Positions 25,167-35,400 of a stretch of 54,790 nt of DNA are shown here, piece by piece. The first letter of the stretch is position 1. Each line of letters opens with the position of its first letter. A program made the translations under genes and the position numbers. The notes below the pieces were generated by a model. The model worked only from the letters and a program-made list of their open reading frames with translations, did not search any database and was not told the origin of the DNA. The stretch covers positions 1 through 54,790 of the forward strand of contig JACAEJ010000048.1 in the NCBI GenBank assembly GCA_013388925.1, read 5' to 3'. This DNA comes from Nitrososphaerales archaeon (lineage in GTDB: Archaea; Thermoproteota; Nitrososphaeria; Nitrososphaerales; JACAEJ01).

Positions 25167-25808
25167 TCATCCTATGTCTTCTGTAGTTGGGATTTTTTCG
25201 TCTATTGGTAGCTCTGGGAACTTGTCTTTCATCCTCTGCTCTGCAACGGCTGATGCTTCTGCAAGGATCTTCTCTGCGTCCTCGTTGGCCGCTTCGAAGT
25301 TGAGAGTGTAACCTCCTAACTGTCCAGCATCGACGAGGATGCTGCTGAGTAGGCCGCTGATCTCTCCTATTTCATGGTCTGCTTCAGGTAACACGCTTAC
25401 GAGCCCTGCCTTCACGTTCCTTATTACCGCCATTGCTGGAGTTAGCGTAACGACTATATCGCCGAGCTCTTGAACTGTATTCAAGCGCAAAACTATCTGC
25501 TCGAGGGCGATCTTGGCCTGTGTGACCATTTTGCCCATCTTTCTTATTTCGGCGAGCTCGTTAGCAAACACTGATGCATGTGGCATATCGTGCTTTTGGA
25601 TGGCTGAGACCACTTTGTTGAATATGAGGTTATCTCTTTCTCTTAGCCTGTTTGTAGTGGAATCGAGCTTTGAGACTTGGACCTGAATCTGCCTTATCGC
25701 AGACTCTAGCCTTGGCTTTAGAGGGCCTGCAGGCCTTATGGTTTCCTTGATCTTCTCACCGACGGTTGGCATCGATGACTTTGACCATTTGTCGGCAAAT
25801 TGAGACAT
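25167..25808 (-). CDS. Second CdvB-like ESCRT-III protein (no winged helix)
   Basis: A 213-aa Snf7-type protein with helical core including VSKLDSTTNRLRERDNLIFN, KMVTQAKIALEQIVLRLNTV and ELGDIVVTLTPAMAVIRNV. It lacks the winged-helix tail of its neighbour and ends in KFPELPIDEKIP, which resembles a proline-rich MIM2 motif that could bind the CdvC MIT domain. The ATG at 25808 is preferred over the GTG at 25817 because AAGGGTG precedes it. It lies upstream of cdvB-cdvC on the same strand and may start that operon. It probably corresponds to the CdvB1/B2 class of paralogs. Confidence 0.85.
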   Translation of the reverse strand: MSQFADKWSKSSMPTVGEKIKETIRPAGPLKPRLESAIRQIQVQVSKLDSTTNRLRERDNLIFNKVVSAIQKHDMPHASVFANELAEIRKMGKMVTQAKIALEQIVLRLNTVQELGDIVVTLTPAMAVIRNVKAGLVSVLPEADHEIGEISGLLSSILVDAGQLGGYTLNFEAANEDAEKILAEASAVAEQRMKDKFPELPIDEKIPTTEDIG

Positions 25809-25962
25809 GTTTAGCACCCTTGAAAAGTAGTGGGAGGGATGAGCGATAAGAGAGTGGGTTTAGAATACTTTATAAAAAACTCAAATTTTGCAACAACTGA
25901 TTTTACACTCTAGAAGGCAAGGTTAACCCTTAAAGCCCATGATCATAAATTAGGTACAAGAT

Positions 25963-26991
25963 ATGGACTACGAAGCCCCTATTCACATCGCTTGGCAGTG
26001 TACCGGAGCCTGCAACCTTCAATGTATACATTGCTATGCAGATGCTGGTAAATCCTTAGAAGATGAACTGGATACCAAAGAGGCAAAGGAGCTCATAGAA
26101 TCTGTCTCGAATTTGGGAGCCAAGAGCATGGTATTTTCAGGAGGAGAGCCCCTTGCCAGGCAAGATATATTCGAGCTGATGAATCATGCAAAGGATGTGG
26201 GGCTGACCCCGATTATAGCCACGAATGGTACCTTAATAGACCGAAGGGCCGCTCGCTCTCTAAAAGACGTCAAAGCAGCGGTGGCCATAAACATGCCAGC
26301 TCTAGATGGGAGGGTTAACGATGCCTTCACCAAGACCACCAATTCTCAAAGGGCCAAGATGGAGGGCTTGGCCAACTGTTTAAAGGAGAGGGTTCCTTTG
26401 AGCCTCGGCGTCGCAGTTATAAATCTAAACATCGATGAGCTATCCAAGATCGTCGACTTCTCGTACCGAATAAGGGTCAACTGTGACATTCTGGCTACAA
26501 TCCCTGTAGGAAGGGCCTCTCTTAGCATATTGCCATCTCCAATGATGTACGAGGAGAAATTGCACCAGATTCTGCGAGATTATTCTGCAGTTCCTATGAA
26601 CGTTATCGATCAGGGCTCTGGAACAAGGGTTTCGGTCTACGAACCTATTTATTCGAAGATCATGGTAGAGGAAGGGCTTAAGAGCCCGCCCAGACTTTGT
26701 ACCATAGGCAAGCTTATGCACGTGATGGAGAACGGAACAGTCAGAACCTGTGTCCACTTGCCAATCAGCTCTGGCAACGTGAGGAGAAAGAGCTTAGAAG
26801 AGATATGGAAGTCCATACACAGATCGAGGCTCTTTTCAAGGTTGAGAGACCCAGACTCCTTGAAAGGTCTATGTGGAAAGTGTGATCATAAGCATATATG
26901 TGGAGGGTGTAGAGCCAGAGCCCACGCTGTTACTGGCGATCTTTACGCTCAGGATCCCATTTGCTCAAAGACCTCAAAGGAGCCAAGGTGA
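25963..26991 (+). CDS. Radical SAM/SPASM protein
   Basis: A 342-aa enzyme with the SAM-cluster motif CNLQCIHC (Cys17, 21, 24), FSGGEPL, and a C-terminal SPASM region (CTIGKLMHVMENGTVRTC, then CGKCDHKHICGGCRARA) for auxiliary Fe-S clusters. This resembles AhbC/AhbD-type heme enzymes and peptide-modifying enzymes, but no heme or precursor-peptide gene is adjacent. It lacks the N-terminal ribbon of the other radical SAM protein at 494-1990. Monocistronic, diverging from cdvB'. Substrate unknown. Confidence 0.85.
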   Translation: MDYEAPIHIAWQCTGACNLQCIHCYADAGKSLEDELDTKEAKELIESVSNLGAKSMVFSGGEPLARQDIFELMNHAKDVGLTPIIATNGTLIDRRAARSLKDVKAAVAINMPALDGRVNDAFTKTTNSQRAKMEGLANCLKERVPLSLGVAVINLNIDELSKIVDFSYRIRVNCDILATIPVGRASLSILPSPMMYEEKLHQILRDYSAVPMNVIDQGSGTRVSVYEPIYSKIMVEEGLKSPPRLCTIGKLMHVMENGTVRTCVHLPISSGNVRRKSLEEIWKSIHRSRLFSRLRDPDSLKGLCGKCDHKHICGGCRARAHAVTGDLYAQDPICSKTSKEPR

Positions 26992-27061
26992 GATCATCGA
27001 TAAAGGATGAGTTTGTTGGGACAATCTCTTTCCTAAAATATCTTTATGAAAAATTAGCTTC

Positions 27062-27709
27062 CTACCTCTTCTGGAATCTCACAGTATAGTTGAAAAATCT
27101 TCCCTCACTCTTCTCGAAGAAAAAGCCAGCTCTTTCACACCTCCTTCTTACAGTCCTCTTCAAAGGATAGTCAGGGTCTAATAGAAACTCACTTATTGAT
27201 AAGATACCATTCTTCTTCAACACTCTGTGCACTTCTCTTAACGCTCTATCTTTATCTGGAATCTCTTCCAAAACCGATATCATATACACTAGATCTAGAG
27301 AATCGTCAGGAAATGGTAGATCATATGCGCCAGCAACTTTTGGTACAACGTTAACAATGTCATTATTTTCTTTTCGCTCTAACTTCTTTTCTAGTTTTTC
27401 TATCATCTTCTTTTGAATATCGATTGCGTAGACTTTGCCATCCTTTCCTACGGATCTTGCAACATCTATAGTGTAGGTACCGGGACCACACCCAAGGTCC
27501 ATGACTGTCATACCCTCTCTTATTCCACTTCCTTTAATTATTCCATCTGGGGGTTGCACCGTCTTCCTGAGCCTACTATCTAGAAAGGAGCCTATGAAAG
27601 ATGGTGCAGGGAACTTGTAGAACCTTCTTACTATTCTTAATGCTATGACATACAGTACTATGAATAATCCCAAATATAGCAAGATATCTTTGATCATAGC
27701 ATCGTTCAT
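27062..27709 (-). CDS. Membrane-anchored class I SAM-dependent methyltransferase
   Basis: A 215-aa protein. One N-terminal membrane helix (DILLYLGLFIVLYVIAL) is followed by a Rossmann methyltransferase: motif I VMDLGCGPGTYT, acidic ribose-binding VYAIDIQ, motif near LPFPDDSLDLVYMISVLEE and HRVLKKNGILSISE. This resembles UbiE-type enzymes. The anchor suggests a lipid or membrane substrate; that is inference. It lies downstream of nusA on the same strand after an 82-nt gap. Confidence 0.8.
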   Translation of the reverse strand: MNDAMIKDILLYLGLFIVLYVIALRIVRRFYKFPAPSFIGSFLDSRLRKTVQPPDGIIKGSGIREGMTVMDLGCGPGTYTIDVARSVGKDGKVYAIDIQKKMIEKLEKKLERKENNDIVNVVPKVAGAYDLPFPDDSLDLVYMISVLEEIPDKDRALREVHRVLKKNGILSISEFLLDPDYPLKRTVRRRCERAGFFFEKSEGRFFNYTVRFQKR

Positions 27710-27791
27710 AAGTTCGAGCCCAAAAACTTAAGCCTTTACTCAGCATTTTCTATAGTTCACTTAATGAAAAACTTCAATTTTATCTATGGTG

Positions 27792-28235
27792 CTATTGAGT
27801 AATTATGTGTATATTTTCTATCTGAAAGTACCTCTTGGCGAGTAGCCTTACTTTTTCAGCGTTCTTTCCACCCTTCCCAACGGCAGCCCCCTTGTCCTTC
27901 TGATCTACTACTATGACGCCTATCTTTGTTCCATCCAGCTTCTCCGTAAGCCTTACATCGTTGATACGCTTTATGTTGATGGCGTTGCTCAGGAACTCCT
28001 TTGGATCCTCGGAATACTCAACCAACTCTACAGGTTTGCCTATTAGTTTCTCTACGGTCTTTATAGCGTGGCCTCCCCGGCCTATGGCCAGACCCATCTC
28101 CCCTTTGTTCACCACAAATATGATCCTATTCATCTTGTTGTCTATGATGCAGTCTTTAGAGGTTGCACCGCTTATTCTCTGGAAGAGGGATATGAGGCCC
28201 AATTCTTCAGAGGTTAATTTGATTTTTTCCATCAT
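27792..28235 (-). CDS. nusA: Archaeal NusA (two-KH transcription factor)
   Basis: A 147-aa protein with two KH domains and no S1 domain, the usual archaeal NusA form. The GxxG loops are GRGGHAI (first KH) and GKGGKNA (second). It ends the rpoH-rpoB-rpoA-rpl30e run, as in many archaea, and likely binds RNA in elongation or termination. The usual next genes, rps12 and rps7, are missing here; a methyltransferase follows instead. Confidence 0.92.
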   Translation of the reverse strand: MMEKIKLTSEELGLISLFQRISGATSKDCIIDNKMNRIIFVVNKGEMGLAIGRGGHAIKTVEKLIGKPVELVEYSEDPKEFLSNAINIKRINDVRLTEKLDGTKIGVIVVDQKDKGAAVGKGGKNAEKVRLLAKRYFQIENIHIITQ

Positions 28236-28319
28236 TTTGAGCGCCCCGTGAAACTAAGACGACGCCACTCAAGTATCAACGGGTGAATTTAAGTTTATTC
28301 ATCAGAAGTTCCTTTAATC

Positions 28320-28622
28320 CTACACAATAAGGAGAGAAAGGTCGCCTTCTCCAGGCGACTTTATAGCCATAGCAGATATGGGGTAGAGTCTGCCACATAT
28401 CCTGCCGAGGTCGACAGATGTCCCTTCAAACTTCATAAGAGGAACTTCTAAGGACTTGCACTCCTTGACGACATTCGATATCTTTTCTTCCGAAAGAGAA
28501 GACGAATATATGACAATCTTTGATCCTTTGACAGATCGTAGTGCCTCCTTTGATCCTATGACCACCTTACCAGTCTTGACAATCGTCCTCAGAACTTTTT
28601 CGAGATCTTTTTTGCTAATCAT
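28320..28622 (-). CDS. rpl30e: Ribosomal protein L30e
   Basis: A 100-aa L7Ae/L30e-fold protein starting MISKKDLEKVLRTIVKTGKV, with KGSKIVIYSSSLSEEKI, VPLMKFEGTSVDLGRICGR and a C-terminal DLSLLIV. It is a large-subunit protein that also binds kink-turns. The frame is open to 28682, but the family start is the ATG at 28622. This overlaps the rpoA stop by 8 nt (ATGATTAG). Same operon as rpoB-rpoA-nusA. Confidence 0.92.
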   Translation of the reverse strand: MISKKDLEKVLRTIVKTGKVVIGSKEALRSVKGSKIVIYSSSLSEEKISNVVKECKSLEVPLMKFEGTSVDLGRICGRLYPISAMAIKSPGEGDLSLLIV

Positions 28623-31600
28623 TTTCGACACCCCCCATAAAGAGATCGACCATACCCGTACCCACTGGTATGGGGAGGCCAACTATAACGTTCTCTGTCA
28701 CGCCTTTTAACTCTTCGACTTCTCCTTTAACAGACGCCTCGACCAAGGTAGGAACAGTTATCTCGAAAGCAGCCCTTGCCAGTATGCTGGTCTTCTTTCC
28801 AGCTATCCCATGCCTCCCTATCTGCTGGAAAAATCCCTTGGATGTCATAAGGTCTGCTACAAGTAGCAAATGCCTGATGTCAACCTCGAGACCTTGTTCC
28901 TCCAAGGTGTTGACCATCTCTTCTATGAGTGCCGTTCTGGTCGCTTCTATGCCCAAAGTGGTTTCCACCTCATAGATACTGTTTGTGGTTGTGTGACTGG
29001 TGTCGACACCCGGTATCTTTAGGACCTTGGCAAGGTTGGATCCCACCGTTTGTATCACCCACTCATCGCCTTTTTTACCGCTCTTCTTCACCAAGGTAAC
29101 GTAGTTGATCCCCGGTATCCCATTTACTCGCATACTCATTATTTTGTCTCTTAAAGTTGGAAGTGTGGAAAAATCGGCACCTTCTACCGCTATATGGACT
29201 ATGCCCTCTTCATCGACTCTCGCTTTACGTTTTCCGGTCTGTACCATTTTGGCAATTAGCTCTGGGTTACAACCCCTCTCTTGTAGGGCCTCCTTGCTCA
29301 AGAACAGCTTTATTTCACCAGCATAATCTATATCGCTATGGTCTACTAGATCAGCAACCCTTGTAAATATGATTTCCTTTGCCACCTTTAGGGCCATCTC
29401 TTTGTCAGACCTGTGCTCTTCATCAAGGTGAATGTCCATAGAAGGCGTCGAGGGTTGCTTTCTTGCATCCACAAGCTCTATGAGCCTAGGCAAGCCCAGT
29501 GTGACGTCTCTTTCTCTAACTCCTGCAAAGTGGAAAGTCCTCAGGGTCATCTGAGTGCCTGGTTCGCCTATGGATTGTGCGGCGACTATGCCGGAAGCTT
29601 CTCCTGGCTCTATGGTGGCCTTGTCTAATAGCTCCAAGACTTTCTTGTAGACATTTTTGACACCCTGAGCGTTTAGAGGAGTCTTGAGTAAGGAATCTCT
29701 CAGATCATAAATCAGTTGAGGATTTAACTCCTTTTCATATTTGTCCAAAATCTTCTTTAAGTCGTCTTCTTCTAAGAACTCTTTACTTTTATTGGTAAGG
29801 GCTTCAGTTTCGACCAAGCGCTCCACATTCACGGCTTTTCCATGGTCACTCTTAGCTGGATCTACGCCGTCCTCCCCATACAAGAATTGGATGATGTTGC
29901 CATGAGGGTCTCTTACAGTCAGATCGTATTCTACTTTTAGATGTTCGAGTGCATTTATAAGTCGCCTCTGCATATAGCCACTCTGCTGGGTCCTTACAGC
30001 AGTATCCACCAACCCCTCACGCCCTCCCATGGCGTGGAAGAAGAACTCTGCGGGGTTCAGCCCATCTCTATAGTTGGATTGCACGAAACCTTTTGAATCA
30101 GGTGTACGGTCCAAAGGTGCAAAATGTGACAGAGCACGACCCCGGTAGCCTTTTTCTATCCTCTTCCCTCTAACGGATTGTTGCCCTAGGGTGGCTGTCA
30201 TCTGACCGAGATTCAGGCTTGAGCCTCTGGCACCAGTCCTAGCCATAACCACACCGCTATTATCAAGAGGGAGGGCTTTGTCGGCAATTCGTCCTGCACG
30301 ATCCCTTGCCCTTGCCAGTTCGTTTACTACATAATACTCAAGGTTTTCTTCGGGGGAGAGCCCACGGACTGTTGAAAGTGTTCCTTTTTCAAATTGACCT
30401 ATGAGGTCTCTGACTTTCTCATAAGTCTTATCGATCTCTTTAGCTATCGTCCCTCTTGCTTCTTCATCGAGGATCAATTCGTCGTAGCGGTAAGAGAAAC
30501 CATGTCTTGTGATGAAATTCTTCAGTACTGTTAATACAGAATTCAGGAAAGTGCGGGCCGCATCCACACCATAGTCCTTTGCTATTCTGTGAAGAACGCT
30601 ATCCGCTTCCTCGGCCCCAATGGCAGCCCTGTCAATTACTCCGCCCATCAACGTACCGTTCTTGATCACTATGTCTCTGGCAACTCCGCCCTTTCTTAGG
30701 CTTTTGGCCCACTTAGAAGTCATAACATAGTTGAAGTCATTTGGCAAAAAAAGGGAGAATAACTGCCTACCATTGAAGAGCTCTACCGGCTTCTCAATCT
30801 CAGGCTTGGGCAGAGGTCCAGTATAACCTCCTGCAAGGGCCAGACAGGCGAACTCTTCTTTTTTCAAGATGGTTTCTGGCTTCGTAAGTAGGTAAGCAGC
30901 AGTGATGAAGTCTCTTATGGCGCCTATGATTGGCCCACCATACCTTGGAGATAGTATCTGTTGTTGAACCCTCATCAAGGTTAAGGCTTCTGCCCTTGCC
31001 TCTTCGCTCTGGGGGACATGAAGGTTCATCTCATCACCATCAAAGTCGGCGTTATAAGGTGGACATACAGCTGGGTGAAGCCGGAAGGTCTTGTAGGGCA
31101 GTACCTTGACATGATGCGCCATTATGGACATTCTATGTAAAGAAGGCTGTCTATTGAATATCACTATGTCTCCATCCATGATGTGCCTCTCAACGGTGAA
31201 GCCTGGGGCAAGAGTGTCTGCCAATGACACTCTATCACTAACGTAATCGAGCCTTATCTTTACTCCATCCGGTCTGATGATGTAATTCGCCCCTGGGTGC
31301 TGAAAAGGGCCCCTAGCGATCAGATTCTTCAGGAAATCGGCATTCTGAGGAGAGACCTTTTCTGCTACGGTTAGTTTCTTTGCCACTTCTAATGGCACCC
31401 CAACTTCAGATATGTCCAGGCTTGGATCCGGCGATATGACCGTCCTGCTGGAGAAATCCACACGCTTGCCTGACAGGCTTCCTCTAAAGCGTCCCTCCTT
31501 CCCCTTCAGGCGTTGACTTATGGTCTTTAGAGGCCGCCCTGATCTATGATGTGCTTGGGGGATACCGGAGACTTCATTGTCAAAAAAGGTAGTTACATGA

Positions 31601-32427
31601 TACTGCAGCAGGTCCACTAGGTCCTGAACGATTAAGGGGGGCGTGCCAGATTCTTTACTCTCTCTGACTCTCTGGTTTACTCTCAGTATGTCGACCAGTT
31701 TATGTGTTAGATCGTCTTCAGACCTTATTCCAGATTCGAGCGTGATGGAGGGTCTAACACTGACCGGGGGGATCGGCAAGACCTGCAAGACGAACCACTC
31801 AGGCCTCGAAGACTTGGGATCATAACCTATAAGCACTAGATCGTCGTTGGGAATCCTCTCAAGTCTCTCCCTTATTGCCACAGGTAGAAGTCTTATGGCC
31901 CCGCCCTCTTCCGTAATTTCATGGAAGATCGTAGGCTTTGTGAACTCTATCTCGTATTGTTGTTTGCCACAGTGAGGACAAATTTTTGTCTTCTTTGCTT
32001 TAACCATGATTTCCTTTGCGATTTCTTCCTCAGACCCTGGTGCAAAATCGTTCTTATTGGCTATTCTATCTTGGAAGCTTTCAAGATCATCCCCAGGGAT
32101 TAGAAGTCTTCCACAAGCTCGGCAGGTCGAGAGAAGCAGCTTATGGATAACATCCACAAAGGCTATGTGAAGTACTGACTCTGCCAACTCTATATGGCCA
32201 AAGTGTCCTGGACATCTGGCGGTCGTGTTACCACATGTGGCGCACTTTTGGCCTGGCTCCAGCGTTCCAAGCCTACTGTCCATGAGCCCACTTTGGACAG
32301 GCATACCGTCTTCGTCATAGGTTTCAGGAGCTGTTATCTCAACAACGGAGTATCTTCTGATCTCGCTCGGAGAAAAGACCGAGAATTTTATGGAACCCAC
32401 AGTCTTAATGGATTCTTCCAGAGTCAC
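28615..32427 (-). CDS. rpoA: RNA polymerase subunit A, unsplit (A' and A'' in one chain)
   Basis: A 1270-aa largest subunit. Most archaea encode A' and A'' separately; here the chain runs uninterrupted through the usual junction (about residue 880) into the A'' part with EPGEASGIVAAQSIGEPGTQ and TLRTFHFAGV (trigger loop). Near the N-terminus, CATCGNTTARCPGHFGH binds zinc. The catalytic Mg2+ loop NADFDGD is near residue 460. The unsplit form is known mainly from Thaumarchaeota, Aigarchaeota and some Asgard archaea, and from eukaryotes. It follows rpoB by 12 nt and overlaps rpl30e. Confidence 0.96.
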   Translation of the reverse strand: MTLEESIKTVGSIKFSVFSPSEIRRYSVVEITAPETYDEDGMPVQSGLMDSRLGTLEPGQKCATCGNTTARCPGHFGHIELAESVLHIAFVDVIHKLLLSTCRACGRLLIPGDDLESFQDRIANKNDFAPGSEEEIAKEIMVKAKKTKICPHCGKQQYEIEFTKPTIFHEITEEGGAIRLLPVAIRERLERIPNDDLVLIGYDPKSSRPEWFVLQVLPIPPVSVRPSITLESGIRSEDDLTHKLVDILRVNQRVRESKESGTPPLIVQDLVDLLQYHVTTFFDNEVSGIPQAHHRSGRPLKTISQRLKGKEGRFRGSLSGKRVDFSSRTVISPDPSLDISEVGVPLEVAKKLTVAEKVSPQNADFLKNLIARGPFQHPGANYIIRPDGVKIRLDYVSDRVSLADTLAPGFTVERHIMDGDIVIFNRQPSLHRMSIMAHHVKVLPYKTFRLHPAVCPPYNADFDGDEMNLHVPQSEEARAEALTLMRVQQQILSPRYGGPIIGAIRDFITAAYLLTKPETILKKEEFACLALAGGYTGPLPKPEIEKPVELFNGRQLFSLFLPNDFNYVMTSKWAKSLRKGGVARDIVIKNGTLMGGVIDRAAIGAEEADSVLHRIAKDYGVDAARTFLNSVLTVLKNFITRHGFSYRYDELILDEEARGTIAKEIDKTYEKVRDLIGQFEKGTLSTVRGLSPEENLEYYVVNELARARDRAGRIADKALPLDNSGVVMARTGARGSSLNLGQMTATLGQQSVRGKRIEKGYRGRALSHFAPLDRTPDSKGFVQSNYRDGLNPAEFFFHAMGGREGLVDTAVRTQQSGYMQRRLINALEHLKVEYDLTVRDPHGNIIQFLYGEDGVDPAKSDHGKAVNVERLVETEALTNKSKEFLEEDDLKKILDKYEKELNPQLIYDLRDSLLKTPLNAQGVKNVYKKVLELLDKATIEPGEASGIVAAQSIGEPGTQMTLRTFHFAGVRERDVTLGLPRLIELVDARKQPSTPSMDIHLDEEHRSDKEMALKVAKEIIFTRVADLVDHSDIDYAGEIKLFLSKEALQERGCNPELIAKMVQTGKRKARVDEEGIVHIAVEGADFSTLPTLRDKIMSMRVNGIPGINYVTLVKKSGKKGDEWVIQTVGSNLAKVLKIPGVDTSHTTTNSIYEVETTLGIEATRTALIEEMVNTLEEQGLEVDIRHLLLVADLMTSKGFFQQIGRHGIAGKKTSILARAAFEITVPTLVEASVKGEVEELKGVTENVIVGLPIPVGTGMVDLFMGGVEND

Positions 32428-32439
32428 AATTCAACCTCC

Positions 32440-35400
32440 CTACACTTTATCCCTCAAGATTAACCTAGGCGCTATATTCAGGCTCATCATCTCCTGCAAC
32501 AGTAGTTTGAATGCGTATGCCACTACAATGGTCGAAATTTCTGCCGAATCACCACAAATCTTACACAAGTACTTCCTCTGCCTTGCGTCATAGTATGATA
32601 TCAGACCACACTTTCCACAGACATGAACCTCAGTTTTGTCGGATTCATCAAGTAGCCTATCCTTCAGTACCATTGAAGCACCATAAGCTATTAGGCAGTC
32701 CCGTTCCATCTCTCCAAATCTCAATCCGCCGCCTCTGGCCCTCCCTTCGGTAGGTTGCTTCGTAAGCATCTGCACCTGCCCCCTTGCTCTGGCGTGAATT
32801 TTATCGGCAACCATATGGTGAAGCTTTTGGTAATACACAACACCCATGAACACTTCCATGTCATACTTCTTGCCAGTTTTTCCATCGTACATCACTTCTC
32901 TCCCTAAGGGATGAAAACCTGCTTCATCCAGCAATTTTCCTAAATCGTCTACCTTCTCTCCAGAGAATGCTGTACCATCAGCAGGAAAACCTCTTAATGC
33001 AGCTGCCTTCCCCGCTATGGATTCTATGAACTGACCAACGGTCATTCTGGATGGAAAGGCATGTGGATTTATGATGATGTCTGGAACTATACCATCTTCG
33101 GTATAGGGCATGTCTTCCTGGCTCACTAAAAGACCGATCACTCCCTTCTGTCCATGCCTAGAGGCAAATTTGTCCCCTATCTCGGGAACCCTCATGTCTC
33201 TTGCCCTTACCTTGAACATCTTGCCACCATCAATACTTTCGGTAAGAAATACAGAGTCTATCACCCCTGACTCGGAGGGCCTCATTGTTATGGAGGTGTC
33301 TCTCCTATATGGACCCTTAACTTCGAACTCTCTATATTCCTCCATAAACCTGGGTGGACTCGTTCTTCCTATTATTACGTCTCCACCATATACGTTGGTC
33401 TCATGCATAACGACACCATCAGACTCTAGGAGACGATAGTACTTCTCCCCATGATATCCCCTCACATTTTCATCTGGTGCAGGTATTTTGAACTCATCCT
33501 TCATGCCGCCTAGGTACTGCTTTGCCTCAGCCTCGTAGATTCTGTAAAAGAAAGAGCGGGCAAGCCCTCTATCCACAGAAGACTTGTTTATGACTATGGC
33601 ATCTTCTATGTTATACCCTTCGTATGACAACACGGCCACTATGCAGTTCTGCCCAATAGGTCTCTCATCTAACCTTAACAACGGAGATAGGCGAGTCTTG
33701 ATCAGCGGTCTTTGGGGATACACCATCATGTGACTTCTCACATAAGTCGAAAATGGGAAGGTAGGCATCGGGAAACCCAAGGATTGTTTGATCATGGCGG
33801 CTTCGTACGTATTGCGTGGCGACTGATTGTGCTCAGGATACGGGATTATGGAGGCGGTAACTCCGAATATGGCGGATGATGAAGGCTCAAGATGGGTATG
33901 CTTTTCTGTTAGAGAGCCTATGTCCATGGCCACCAAGCAGTTCTCCTCCTCATTGGCATCTATCAATTCTATTGCCCCTCCTTTTAGCAGGTCGTACCAA
34001 GTCAGCTCTCCTCTCTGGATACGCGCAATCATCTCATCAGTCAAGAGGGGCTTCCCATTCTTTACTATGATGAGTGGTCTCATGACTCGCCCAGAGCTCG
34101 TAGATATGTAAATTCTCTTGGTTCCTCTTGCATCTTTTGGCGTATAGAGGTAAACGCTCACATTTGAATATACCGACTCTTGCCTGCGCAACTCCCTGAA
34201 GGCCGTTACAAAAGGTTCGCCATTTTCTACATACCCTATAAGGCGGCCTTCTACAAAGACTTTACAACCATCCCTCCTAATCTCCTCACTGGCTTCTGGC
34301 ACAAGCTTGACTCCCCGCTCCAATAATTTATCTATGATTTCAGCCTCTGGTGCGCTGATAGAAATGACGACCGAGAGGGCAAGGTTCTTAACAAGGCCAC
34401 AGTTGGACCCCTCAGGTGTCTCATTGGGACAGATTCTCCCAAAATGCGTCCCATGTAGGTCCCTAGCCGCGTAGTTTGGTTGACTTCTGCTCAATGGGGA
34501 CTGAATGCGCCTTAGATGGCTCAAGGTCGAGAAGTAGTTCGTCCTGTCGAGAAGTTGTGTGACTCCGACTCTGCCTCTCCCCCAGTTGCCTGTTGCAATA
34601 GCGTTATTCAATTTGTCCGTGATTATGCCAGGCCTTATGGCAACCCCTACCGCACCAATGCCACGCCTCTGCCCCATTCGCTCAAGCTGATACTTCATAT
34701 CTCTTACCATGTTTCGAAAACTCGTCCTGAATAGGTCTGCTATCATCTGCCCTGCGAATTTGATAACCTTGTTGCCATAGTGATCCTTATCGTCAGGTTC
34801 TAGCCAACCTAGCCTAAGCTCAAACAGCTTACATGCAGTCTCTCCCAGAAATATGGCCTTATTTATGCGATCTTCTGGTGATCTGCCAAGGTGTGGGAGG
34901 AGTCCCCAATCCAGCAGTGACTCTGCCCTTCTTTTCCTGAATTCGTCGAGCATCCCATGGGCGATCCTGTTGCCTATGTATATCAAAGCCTCATCGGGAG
35001 TCGTTACTTCGCTAGACTTTTCGAAAGATGCCTCCAATAAATCTTGAATTTCCCTTTTGATCGAGACCATGTCCGCTATCTCCTTATCTGACTGGATTCC
35101 TAAAGCTCTCATTATAGTTATGAAGGGGAGATCGACAGGGGATGTGGGAACTTTGACGTAAAGGGCCCCGTCGTGCTTTAGGGACAACTCAAGCTTGGCA
35201 CGATAGCCAACTATGGAAGAGTAGACTTTTGCCTTGTACAAGGAGATGCCACCACTCTTTTCGTAGTCCACTAGGATCTTATTGGGGGAGAGATCTTCAA
35301 GTCCCACTACGACTCGCTCCGATCCATTGATAATAAAGTAGCCTCCTGGGTCATCACGATCTTCACCGACCTGAACCAGATCCTCTCTCGTCATCTTGTG

